A DNA stretch of 64,000 bases from Dyadobacter fermentans DSM 18053 (lineage in GTDB: Bacteria > Bacteroidota > Bacteroidia > Cytophagales > Spirosomataceae). The position numbers and the translations under genes are program-made. Every line of letters begins with the position of its first letter. The first letter of the stretch is position 1. A model generated the notes under the pieces. That model was given only the letters and a program-made list of their open reading frames with translations. It was not told where the DNA came from and did not search any database. Positions 17,342 to 26,136 of the stretch are shown here, piece by piece. The DNA is taken from NCBI RefSeq assembly GCF_000023125.1, contig NC_013037.1, positions 3,844,001 to 3,908,000 on the forward strand, given 5' to 3'.

Positions 17342-18600
17342 TATTCTGTAATACGAATGGCGTGAATCGGCTCGTGGTATTGATAGGAAATGCGCAAATC
17401 GCAATTTTCGCAGATCTGCTTCACAATCGCCAGTCCGAGCCCCAGCGACTCGGCGCCGGTGGATTCCTTCTTGAACCGCTCGAACAATCGCTCGGGATCA
17501 CTTTTCAATGCATGACCGGTGTTGCTCACCTGCACATAATCAGCACCTGATTCCAGCCTGAGCTCCCCGCCCGGATAATTGTGCCGGATCGCATTGTTAA
17601 TCAGGTTCGTAAGCAGAATGTCGGCCAATGCAGGCGACATCAGTTTCCGGAAACTGCCGGTGGATCGCACCACGACACGAATTTCCTTATGCTGCAAAAT
17701 GTCCTCGAAATCTTTGAGTTTGTTCAATGCGAGCTCCGAAAGATCGAGCTCCTCCTGCTCGGTAAACTGCTGGTTCTCAATTTTTGCCAACAATAACAAT
17801 CCCTGGTTGAGCCTCGACATCCGCCGCGCGGCATGGTAAATTTCCTCGATCCAGTAAGTATGGTTTTCGCCGAGATCGCCGGATTGAATGAATTGCTCCA
17901 CACGTGCATTGATAAGCGCCAGCGGCGTCTGGATTTCGTGGGACGCATTTTCCGTAAATTCGCGAAGGCTCCGGTAATCGTGCTGCATTTTGGAAGCCAT
18001 TTTCTCCATCACATCCCCCAGCTCGTTAAACTCGGTAATCTCGCTGCGGACGGTTTCGAGCGGCTCGTTTTTGGTCCAGTCAAAATCCTTGATCCGCGCC
18101 AGCGAATCGTAAAAAGGCTTCCAGAGCTTGCCGGACAGCACCCGGTGAAACAGGAATGTGCTCACCAGCAGCAGGCCTAAGAAGGCGATCATCGCCACCG
18201 AAATGGCTTCAATGAGCTTGTAAGACTCGATCATCGACTTCCGGATGGCCACGCGGTAGGGCGATCCGCCGATTAATGTGTAGAAAGTGAGCTGCCGGAA
18301 CGGGTCGGCGGTTTCGTCGTAGCGGTTGCTGATCAGCGTGTCGGTGAATGCGACCTCGTTTTTGAATTTCCCGTACACCGGCACCACTTCAATTTTGTTT
18401 TCGACAAAATAGGAATTGTTGGACCAGGTGTCGTTGCTTCGGACATAGGCTTCAAAATCCTGCTTTTCGACCATCAGCCGGCTTTCCACCTCGTCGTAGA
18501 TCATGAAATTGATGATCCAGTAAAAAGCGAAACCCACGGCCGCGTAAATCAGCAGCGAGGCCATCAGGTAAATGCGGCTGGCTTTTTCGAGAAGTTTCAA
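17341..18600 (-). CDS. Membrane sensor histidine kinase
   Basis: A 419-aa kinase with two membrane helices (about 11-33 and 132-151) around a periplasmic sensor domain of about 100 residues. The HisKA motif FTENASHEIQTPLALI has the phospho-accepting histidine H221, followed by the HATPase N box (LLTNLINNAIRHN) and G box (GLGLAIVKQI). Its first codon overlaps the stop of the response regulator gene in an ATGA arrangement at 18597-18600, so the pair is translationally coupled, with the regulator first. The pair is divergent from the TolC/RND efflux genes, which are its most likely targets. The signal sensed is unknown. Confidence 0.92.
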   Translation of the reverse strand: MKLLEKASRIYLMASLLIYAAVGFAFYWIINFMIYDEVESRLMVEKQDFEAYVRSNDTWSNNSYFVENKIEVVPVYGKFKNEVAFTDTLISNRYDETADPFRQLTFYTLIGGSPYRVAIRKSMIESYKLIEAISVAMIAFLGLLLVSTFLFHRVLSGKLWKPFYDSLARIKDFDWTKNEPLETVRSEITEFNELGDVMEKMASKMQHDYRSLREFTENASHEIQTPLALINARVEQFIQSGDLGENHTYWIEEIYHAARRMSRLNQGLLLLAKIENQQFTEQEELDLSELALNKLKDFEDILQHKEIRVVVRSTGSFRKLMSPALADILLTNLINNAIRHNYPGGELRLESGADYVQVSNTGHALKSDPERLFERFKKESTGAESLGLGLAIVKQICENCDLRISYQYHEPIHAIRITE

Positions 18601-19274
18601 GGTGCGGTAAATTTATATCCTATCCCGTAAATCGATTGAATGTAATCTTTTCCGCCCTTCTCGACGATCTTCCGGCGCAAGTTCTTGATATGCGAATACA
18701 CCATATCCAGCGAGTCCGCCGAATCCATATTATCGCCCCACAGGTGCTCGGCGATGGATTCTTTCGTTAATGCGACGTCGATATTGGACAAAAAATAGAG
18801 CAGCAAATCGTACTCTTTTTTCGACAGCGTGGTTTCAATGTCTTTAATAAAAACCTTCCTGGCAGGCAGGTTCACCCGGATATCTTTCCAGGTCATATCA
18901 TTATTTCCTCCAAAATTGCGGCGGCGGATCAGCGATTTTACCCGTGCATTCAACTCGGAAAGATGGAATGGCTTGGTCATATAATCGTCCGAACCTATTT
19001 CGAGACCTTTTAGCTTGTCTTCCAGCGTATTACGGGCCGAAATAATGATAATTCCCGTCGCGGCGGCGATCTTTTTCAAGGTTTGGATAATGTCAAAACC
19101 ATTGCCATCGGGCAGCGTGAGGTCTACGATCGTGCAATCGTACTGGTACAGGCTGATCTTCTCATCGGCTTGCCAGAAAGTGTTTGCCACTTCGCACACG
19201 AACCCTTCGCGGGAGAGATAATCCGTGATACTTTCGGCCAGCCCTTTCTCGTCCTCCACAACTAATATTTTCAT
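18597..19274 (-). CDS. OmpR-family response regulator
   Basis: A DNA-binding response regulator of 225 aa. The start at 19274 (MKILVVEDEKG) is preferred over the upstream ATG at 19307, because the receiver domain begins directly there. The receiver has acidic residues at the end of beta 1 (VED), the phospho-acceptor D51 (IVDLTLPDG) and the conserved lysine in YMTKPF. The C-terminal winged helix (KEYDLLLYFLSN, HIKNLRRKI, SIYGIGYKF) is of the OmpR/PhoB class. It is coupled to the histidine kinase gene and lies head to head with the efflux operon across about 155 bases, where its operator would be expected. I see no clear direct-repeat operator by eye. Confidence 0.93.
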   Translation of the reverse strand: MKILVVEDEKGLAESITDYLSREGFVCEVANTFWQADEKISLYQYDCTIVDLTLPDGNGFDIIQTLKKIAAATGIIIISARNTLEDKLKGLEIGSDDYMTKPFHLSELNARVKSLIRRRNFGGNNDMTWKDIRVNLPARKVFIKDIETTLSKKEYDLLLYFLSNIDVALTKESIAEHLWGDNMDSADSLDMVYSHIKNLRRKIVEKGGKDYIQSIYGIGYKFTAP

Positions 19275-19430
19275 TCCGCTATTAAAAGATACTTTACAAA
19301 AATACATCCGGAATCTGGAAACATTTAGGAAGGATAAGCTGGTAATAAACAGCCCTTTGCAAGTTTCCGTTTCCCAAATGTTTCCAGAATTGGGCTCTAA
19401 TTTCGGCTAAAAATATCTTTAACCCGAATT

Positions 19431-20897
19431 ATGAAGCACTCCCAGTATCATTCCGTTTCCCGCATTTTTCCGCCGGGAAATGTGCATTCACCGGCAAGGC
19501 TCGTGCGCCGGATTTTCGAATGCAGGTCCCATTGGTTCACAGTTCTTTTAGTCGCTTTCATGAGCGCGCAGGCCGGCGCCCAGCAGCTCCGACTGCACGA
19601 GGCATTGGAGCAGGGCAAAGGCAATTTCCCGTTCCTCAAAGCCAAGCGTGCCGAAATCCACAGTGCGGAAAGCCGCATCAAATCCGTTAAAACCGACTAT
19701 CTGCCCGCATTCATCGTGCAGGATCAATATACTTACGCCACCAGCAACAGCGTGGCCGGCGCATTTCTGCCCAACGAGGGCAGCGCATTGTCGCCCTCCG
19801 GCGGCATTCGCCCCGAAAACCATTACACCCCCACATTCGGCAGCTTCACCACGGCGATGGTCGACTGGAAAGTGTTCAATTTCGGAAAAGTGAAAGCCCA
19901 GGTCAACGCTGCCAAAGCCGATCTCGCCCGCAGCCAGGCCGACTATGAGAATGAGCTTTTCCAGCATCAGGTTAAGATCATCGATGCCTACCTGCTGTTG
20001 CTGATCAACCAGAAACTGGTGGACGCGCAGCGCCAGAACCTCGAACGGGCATCGATTTTCAAGCGTGTTACCGACGCAGCCGTGAGCTCGGGAATGCGCC
20101 CGGGCGTGGACAGTTCCCTGGCCGCTGCGGAATATGCCAAAGCGCAATTGCTGCTGCTGGAAAGCCAGCGGTCGGAAAAAGCGCAGCGACTGCGGTTTTC
20201 GGAGCTTACCGGCGAGCTGCGCGACAGTGTCCAGGTGGATATCATGGGTTTTTACTCCCAATTGCCGATTGTGCCGGGCGAAGCGACTTCATTGCTCAAA
20301 AACCCTGCATTGCGGTTTGCGCAGGCACAGATGGACGCCTCGCTGGCACGTAGCCTGGCCGTGAAACGGTCCTTTTTACCCTCGATTTCCCTCGTAGGCG
20401 CCGGTTGGGGCCGCGGGTCGGGCATTTCCAACAAGGACGACTCTTTCCACACCGATTTTTCGAGCGGTGTCAAATACCAGGTCTTCAACTACCTGGTCGG
20501 CGTTTCCACGCGCTGGAACCTGACCGGCATCCTGAAAGTAAGGAACGACTACCACGCCGAACAATTCCAGGTGGAGCGTTTCAAATCGCTGTACCAAACC
20601 CAGCAATTACAACTCGACCGCCAGGAGCGCGAATCCGAAATCCAGTTCCAGCTATCGCTCGCGCAAGCGCGCCTCACGCCGGTGCAACTCGCAGCCGCCC
20701 GCACGGCTTTCAACCAGGCCGAGGCGCGCTACCAGAGCGGCATGACCGACCTGTTTACATTGGCCCAAAGTGTGAATGCATTGAACCGCGCCGAAGTGGA
20801 CAAGTTTGTCACCACCGGCAACGCCTGGCGCTCGCTGCTGCTGAAAGCCGCCGCAGCCGGCGACCTCGACATTTTTTTGAGCCAGATAAACCAATAA
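19431..20897 (+). CDS. TolC-like outer-membrane efflux protein
   Basis: A 488-aa outer-membrane channel of the OEP family. A long N-terminus (about 50 residues) carries a signal segment (WFTVLLVAFMSAQAGAQQ). The two OEP repeats follow, each with long amphipathic helices rich in Q, A and R (for example VNAAKADLARSQADYENELF and SLAQARLTPVQLAAARTAFN) that form the periplasmic tunnel. It is followed after only 4 bases by the RND-adaptor fusion gene, so a complete tripartite pump is made from two genes. The start codon is the first in the frame; a start nearer the signal segment cannot be excluded. Confidence 0.88.
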   Translation: MKHSQYHSVSRIFPPGNVHSPARLVRRIFECRSHWFTVLLVAFMSAQAGAQQLRLHEALEQGKGNFPFLKAKRAEIHSAESRIKSVKTDYLPAFIVQDQYTYATSNSVAGAFLPNEGSALSPSGGIRPENHYTPTFGSFTTAMVDWKVFNFGKVKAQVNAAKADLARSQADYENELFQHQVKIIDAYLLLLINQKLVDAQRQNLERASIFKRVTDAAVSSGMRPGVDSSLAAAEYAKAQLLLLESQRSEKAQRLRFSELTGELRDSVQVDIMGFYSQLPIVPGEATSLLKNPALRFAQAQMDASLARSLAVKRSFLPSISLVGAGWGRGSGISNKDDSFHTDFSSGVKYQVFNYLVGVSTRWNLTGILKVRNDYHAEQFQVERFKSLYQTQQLQLDRQERESEIQFQLSLAQARLTPVQLAAARTAFNQAEARYQSGMTDLFTLAQSVNALNRAEVDKFVTTGNAWRSLLLKAAAAGDLDIFLSQINQ

Positions 20898-20901
20898 TAT
20901 T

Positions 20902-23900
20902 ATGTATCAACTCATCAGAACTGCCCTCCGACAGCCCATTTCTATCGTGGTGGTCGTGATCGGCATCCTATTTTTCTCGGTTTTGTCGATCCGGAGCATT
21001 CCGGTCGATATTTTCCCAAACCTCGACTTACCGACCATTTACGTGGTGCAGCCCTACGGCGGTATGGCTCCCGACCAAATGGACGGCTTCATCGCCACGC
21101 GCTACCAGGACCACTTTCTGTATGTGTCGGGGATTCGCGATGTGGACGTGAAAACGATCCAGGGTTTGTCGCTGATCAAACTGTCATTCTACCCCGGTAC
21201 CGACATGGCGCAGGCTGCTGCGGAGGTTGCCAACAACGTCTCCCGCGCGAAAGCCTACATGCCCGAGGGCACGGTGCCTCCGCAGGTAGTCCGTTTCGAT
21301 GCGAGCTCAGTGCCGATCGGGCAGATGGTTTTCGAAAGCGCTTCCCGCTCGCTGAACGAGATCCAGGACTTCGCCTCGTCGCGTGTGCGGCCGATGTTCA
21401 GCCGGATCGAGGGCGTTTCCAGCCCGCCGCCATTCGGTGGTAACCAGCGTACGATCGTCGTGCGCGTGGACCCGGAGCGCATCAGAAGCTACCATCTGAC
21501 CCCGGAAGAGGTCATTAAATCCATCATTGCCAACAACCAGCCCTCCCCCGCCGGTAACATCCGCATGGGCGACAAAACTTTGATGACGCCCGTTAACTCT
21601 CTCATTAAGAAACCGGAAGACTTCCTTAACATCCCGATTCGCGTGGGAGCCGGGCCTACCGTGTTCATCCGTGATGTGGGCGTGGTGGAAGATGGTGCTG
21701 ATGTTACCGTGAGCTACGCGCTGATCAATGGCCGCCGGGCGGTTTATATTCCGGTAGTGAAAAAATCTGACGCGTCGACGCTGGATGTGGTGAACAATAT
21801 CCGGGCTGCATTGCCGCAATTACGGAATGCGGTGCCGGAGGATGTGAAGATTTCCTACGAATTCGACCAGTCGGTGTATGTGACCAACTCGCTCAAAAGC
21901 CTGATTACCGAGGGTATTCTCGGTGCATTGCTCACCGGTTTGATGGTGCTGCTCTTCCTCCGCGACTGGCGCAGCGTGATCATCGTGATCGTCACCATCC
22001 CGATTTCGATTCTTTCGGCGGTGATTTTGATGAATTTATTTGGACAAACGATCAATATCATGACATTGAGCGGGCTGGCATTGGCTATCGGCGTGCTCGT
22101 GGACCAGGCGACGGTGACAATCGAAAACATTCACCAGCACCAGGAAATGGGTAAACCGAAGGAACAGGCCATTTGGGATGCTTGTAAGGAAATCGCATTC
22201 CCTGAATTCCTTATTTTGCTGGCGATCCTGGCCGTTTTTGCGCCGTCGTTTGTGATGAGTGGTATTCCAAGATCGATGTTTTTACCACTCTCGCTGGCGG
22301 TCGGTTTTGCGATGATCGCTTCGTTTTTGCTCTCTCAAACCCTGGTCCCCGTGCTTGCAAACTGGCTTTTGAAAGACCATCCGCACCACGAGGCGCCCAC
22401 ATTGGCATTGGATAGCCAGGAGATTAAGGATGTGATTGAGGAAGGCGAGCACCCGTCGCTGCCCCCTACCGGTTTTGAAAAATTCAAACTAAAATACCTG
22501 AACGTGCTCAACGGCATTATGGGCAAGCGCCTGATCGTGCCGGTATACCTGGTCGGCACCATAGCACTGATCGTCGGCGGATTCTTCCTCATCGGCACCG
22601 ACATTCTTCCGAAAGCCAACAGTCACCAGTTTCAAATGCGCATGCGGGTGCCCGATGGTACGCGCGTGGAACGTACGGAAGAGGCTACATTAAAGGTTTT
22701 GAATCTGATTCAATCGGAGGTCGGGAAGGGGAATGTCGAGATATCGTCGGCTTATGTGGGCACGGTGCCTTCCAGCTACGGTACTTCCAACATTTTCGTG
22801 TTCAACAGCGGCCCGCACGAGGCGGTTTTGCAGGTGTCGTTAAAAGAAGAATTTCCGGTGAGAATGGATGCATTAAAGGAAAAACTGCGTGCGCGGATCG
22901 CCAAGGAAATCCCGAATCTGGCCATTTCATTTGAACCGATCGAGCTGGTGGACAAAATTATGAGCCAGGGCGCTTCTACGCCGATCGAAGTGAGTGTGGC
23001 GGCCAAGGATGTAGAAGAAGCCGGAAGGTTTGCCCGCAAAATCCGGAAGGAAATGGAGCAGATCGCTTTCCTCCGCGATGTGCAGATCGCCCAGCCATTG
23101 GAATACCCGGTCCTGGATGTAAAAATCGACCGCGAACGCGCAGGGCAGCTGGGCATTACCTCTACGCAAGTGGCGCGCTCGATGGTAGCAGCCACGTCGT
23201 CCAGCCGTTTTACGGATAAAAACCTCTGGCTCGACGACGCCAAAGGGCTCGCTTACCAGGTGCAGGTCCAGATTCCGGAATACCAGATGACTTCCGTCGA
23301 AGACATTGGTACTATTCCATTGAAAACCGGCGTGAGCAACCCATTGCTGGCCGATGTGGCTACATTTTCCGAAAAAACCGCCCCCGGCGAATACGACCGC
23401 GCCGGCCCCAACCGACTCGTGACTGTGACGGCCAACATTCATCAAAAAGACCTCGGTGCAGCCACTACCGCCGTTCAGAAAGCGATTAAGAATGCAGGCG
23501 AGTCGCCACGCGGGGTTATTGTAGAATTAAAAGGCCAGACCGACCTGCTGACCGAAACATTGAGCAGCCTCCAAACCGGCCTGCTGATCGCCGTGGTGAT
23601 TATGTTCTTGTTGCTGGCGGCTACTTATCAGTCATTCAAACTGTCGCTGGTGGTACTTTCCACCATTCCGGCCGTGGTGGTGGGCTCGATTGGCCTCCTC
23701 CTGCTCACCGGCGCGACACTGAACCTGCAATCCTACATGGGGCTGATCATGTCGGTAGGTGTGTCGGTAGCGAATGCGATCCTGATGGTGACCAATGCCG
23801 AAAACCTGCGCCTCCAATTGCAGGATGCGCATAAGGCGGTCACCCTCGCGGCTGGCAGCCGTATCCGCCCGATCCTCATGACGAGTATCGCGATGATCGC

Positions 23901-25284
23901 CGGGATGGTCCCGATGGCATCCGGCATGGGCGAAGGCGGCGACCAGATTGCCCCGCTCGGACAGGCGGTAATCGGCGGGCTGATCGCCTCCACATTGGCA
24001 TCGCTGCTCATTTTGCCTGCCGTATTCACGTTGGTGCAGCGCAAAGCGTCCGTCAACTCGGTATCCCTCGATCCCGAAGATCCCGAAAGCAATTTTTTCC
24101 GTAAAAAACTCCAAACATCCGTTTCCATGAATACCCTGAAATCCATCCTGATACTGATCACCGTCGCCGTCGGCCTGAGCGCATGCAGCAGCACCGCCGA
24201 AACGAGCGATAGCCACGAAGCCAAATCCGCCGGCGAAGCCGCGGCGGGTAGCGCAAAAGAATCGGCTGCTGTGGAACTGGCTTACGTGAAAAGTATGAAG
24301 CCCGCCCGGCAAGTAGCATTACCCGGTGAATTGAAGCCGTGGAATAAGGTGAGCATTCATCCAAAAGTGAAGGGGTTTGTCAAAACGGTCAATGTGGATC
24401 GCGGGACTTTTGTCAAAAAAGGCCAGGTGCTGTCGGTGCTGGAAGCGCCGGAAGTCATTTCGGAACTCAGCCAGGCCAAAGCACAGCTCATTGCCGCCGA
24501 AGCAGCCTTGCATGAAATCACTACGCGCTACCAGGCCACCGCATTGACATACAGTAGATTGCAAAAAACCAACCGCACGGAAGGCGCCGTGTCGCTCAAC
24601 GAGCTGGACCTTGCCAAAGCCCGCGCCGCGGCAGACAGCGCTGCCATGTCGGTTGCGAAAGGCAACGTACAGGCCGCCAGGTCATTCATGGAAACCAAAA
24701 CGGAGCTATCCCGATACCTGACGGTTACGGCACCGTTCGACGGCATTATTACCGAAAGAAATATCAGCCCAGGTGCGCTGGTAGGTCCGGGAGAAGGTGG
24801 CGCGAAGCCGTTGTTCATTCTGGAAGATCATACCAAACTGCGCCTGACACTTGCGATTCCTGAAAACATGTCGAGTGCCATTCCCAACAAAGGCGAAGTG
24901 AGCTTCACCGTTTCGGCCAGCCCCGAAAAAGTGTACAAGGCCGTTTACGCCCGCAGTTCGCGCACATTAACCGAAGAAAACCGCTCGATGATGACCGAAT
25001 TCGACGTCAATAACCGCTCCAATGAGCTGAAAGCCGGCATGTACGCGCAAGTGCAGCTCAACACCGAGCGCACAGGCAACACCCTCTTCGTACCCACCAC
25101 GGCCGTCGTCAATTCCAGCGAGCAGGTATTCGTCATCCGCGACAAAGGCAAAAAAGCCGAATGGGTCCCAGTCAAGCGCGGCGTTGTGGTAGACACGCTG
25201 GTAGAAGTCTTCGGCGATCTGCACGATGGCGATGCGATTGTAAAGAAGGCATCGGAGGAGTATCGGAATGGGGAGGATTTGTAG
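20902..25284 (+). CDS. Fused RND efflux pump and periplasmic adaptor, with an internal lipoprotein signal
   Basis: One uninterrupted 1460-codon frame. Residues 1-1045 are a complete RND permease: N-terminal helix, porter domain loops (VDIFPNLDLPTIYVVQPYGG), the second half (from about 540), and a final helix ending LLILPAVFTLVQR. Residues 1076-1460 are a membrane fusion protein (HlyD/AcrA type) with lipoyl halves (KVKGFVKTVNVDRGTFVKKG), a helical hairpin and barrel parts. Between them lies a complete lipoprotein signal at 1076-1095 (ATG at 24127, hydrophobic run, lipobox LSAC with C1095). The pump could be cleaved there, or the segment could act as a 13th helix that carries the adaptor into the periplasm. 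In TM4 the AcrB D407-D408 pair is D401-Q402; in TM10 the K940 position is A957. It is co-transcribed with the TolC-like gene. Substrate unknown. Confidence 0.9.
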   Translation: MYQLIRTALRQPISIVVVVIGILFFSVLSIRSIPVDIFPNLDLPTIYVVQPYGGMAPDQMDGFIATRYQDHFLYVSGIRDVDVKTIQGLSLIKLSFYPGTDMAQAAAEVANNVSRAKAYMPEGTVPPQVVRFDASSVPIGQMVFESASRSLNEIQDFASSRVRPMFSRIEGVSSPPPFGGNQRTIVVRVDPERIRSYHLTPEEVIKSIIANNQPSPAGNIRMGDKTLMTPVNSLIKKPEDFLNIPIRVGAGPTVFIRDVGVVEDGADVTVSYALINGRRAVYIPVVKKSDASTLDVVNNIRAALPQLRNAVPEDVKISYEFDQSVYVTNSLKSLITEGILGALLTGLMVLLFLRDWRSVIIVIVTIPISILSAVILMNLFGQTINIMTLSGLALAIGVLVDQATVTIENIHQHQEMGKPKEQAIWDACKEIAFPEFLILLAILAVFAPSFVMSGIPRSMFLPLSLAVGFAMIASFLLSQTLVPVLANWLLKDHPHHEAPTLALDSQEIKDVIEEGEHPSLPPTGFEKFKLKYLNVLNGIMGKRLIVPVYLVGTIALIVGGFFLIGTDILPKANSHQFQMRMRVPDGTRVERTEEATLKVLNLIQSEVGKGNVEISSAYVGTVPSSYGTSNIFVFNSGPHEAVLQVSLKEEFPVRMDALKEKLRARIAKEIPNLAISFEPIELVDKIMSQGASTPIEVSVAAKDVEEAGRFARKIRKEMEQIAFLRDVQIAQPLEYPVLDVKIDRERAGQLGITSTQVARSMVAATSSSRFTDKNLWLDDAKGLAYQVQVQIPEYQMTSVEDIGTIPLKTGVSNPLLADVATFSEKTAPGEYDRAGPNRLVTVTANIHQKDLGAATTAVQKAIKNAGESPRGVIVELKGQTDLLTETLSSLQTGLLIAVVIMFLLLAATYQSFKLSLVVLSTIPAVVVGSIGLLLLTGATLNLQSYMGLIMSVGVSVANAILMVTNAENLRLQLQDAHKAVTLAAGSRIRPILMTSIAMIAGMVPMASGMGEGGDQIAPLGQAVIGGLIASTLASLLILPAVFTLVQRKASVNSVSLDPEDPESNFFRKKLQTSVSMNTLKSILILITVAVGLSACSSTAETSDSHEAKSAGEAAAGSAKESAAVELAYVKSMKPARQVALPGELKPWNKVSIHPKVKGFVKTVNVDRGTFVKKGQVLSVLEAPEVISELSQAKAQLIAAEAALHEITTRYQATALTYSRLQKTNRTEGAVSLNELDLAKARAAADSAAMSVAKGNVQAARSFMETKTELSRYLTVTAPFDGIITERNISPGALVGPGEGGAKPLFILEDHTKLRLTLAIPENMSSAIPNKGEVSFTVSASPEKVYKAVYARSSRTLTEENRSMMTEFDVNNRSNELKAGMYAQVQLNTERTGNTLFVPTTAVVNSSEQVFVIRDKGKKAEWVPVKRGVVVDTLVEVFGDLHDGDAIVKKASEEYRNGEDL

Positions 25285-25308
25285 GTTTAAGTCCATTCTC
25301 AACAATAA

Positions 25309-25337
25309 ATGCCGGGTTTGAGGCCCGGCATTTTTTG
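25309..25337. terminator. Bidirectional terminator
   Basis: ATGCCGGG (25309-25316) pairs with CCCGGCAT (25324-25331) around TTTGAGG and is followed by TTTTTG. It lies between the RND fusion gene and the convergent DUF4136 gene. Confidence 0.9.
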
Positions 25338-25353
25338 TTTTTTTAAGCAATCA

Positions 25354-25929
25354 CTACTTCCTGCTGTAAGTATCCGCCGTTGCTTCGGGGAATGAGCGCA
25401 GGATGTCGGCCATCGTGTTTTTGATCATCGTGTTCTGATCTTCTTTTTTAGTAGGCGCCTTTACTTTGCCGGAAGCCCATCCTTGCCATACCATCCGCTC
25501 GGTGGTTTTCTGGTAGATGTTCAGGATGAAACGGCTTTCCTGGTAATTATAGGTGGAGATATTGTTGCCTCCGCCGTACCACCACATGTAAGGCGAGTAC
25601 ATGTTGTTGGAACGCACTTGCTGGCGATCTTTCACATCCGTCATAAACCGCACGACGATTTCAGGATTTTTGGTATCCATCTTGTAGCCTTTGGCCTCCA
25701 TCACTTCTACGACCGCATCACCCAACCGGCGACGGTTCAATTCGCTACCCAGCAGCGGGTCCTGCTCCATATTATGCTCGGCCTCCACTTTGAAGGTCTT
25801 GAATTGTTTCAGGTTCACCGAGGAGTCGTAATCGTAACTGACTTGGAGGGCATTGCTGCACGCCATCATGAATACACCCGCCACAACCGCTACACCAGCG
25901 GACTTTATCAACTTCACTATGGTTTTCAT
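25354..25929 (-). CDS. DUF4136 lipoprotein
   Basis: A 191-aa lipoprotein with a lipobox near residues 21-24 (MMAC, C24). The DUF4136 domain is recognisable from YDYDSSVNLKQFKTFKV, then EVMEAKGYKM and a C-terminal RMVWQGWASGKV. These proteins are common, small, envelope-anchored and of unknown function in Bacteroidota and Proteobacteria. It is a single gene between terminators. It lies next to an efflux operon, but on the opposite strand and with its own terminator, so no functional link is implied. Confidence 0.88.
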   Translation of the reverse strand: MKTIVKLIKSAGVAVVAGVFMMACSNALQVSYDYDSSVNLKQFKTFKVEAEHNMEQDPLLGSELNRRRLGDAVVEVMEAKGYKMDTKNPEIVVRFMTDVKDRQQVRSNNMYSPYMWWYGGGNNISTYNYQESRFILNIYQKTTERMVWQGWASGKVKAPTKKEDQNTMIKNTMADILRSFPEATADTYSRK

Positions 25930-26062
25930 TGTGTTTTTGAACGTTTGGTTTTGTTACATTACTCTGACAGTTTCAGGGGGTAAATGGTTTAAATTTCCTC
26001 GAAACATCTATTAAACTTATAAACAATTAAAACTGATATATCGATCGGAAAAATCTATAAAC

Positions 26063-26092
26063 AAAAACGCGCCCGGGGTTGGCCGGACGCGA
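26063..26092 (-). terminator. Terminator of the Tat-exported oxidoreductase gene
   Basis: On the minus strand GCGTCCGG pairs with the CCGGGCGC arm across CCAACC and is followed by TTTTTG. It lies about 45 bases after the gene stop at 26137. Confidence 0.75.
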
Positions 26093-26136
26093 TGTACTGG
26101 GAATATATAAGGGACCACGAACTTTAATGACCGATC

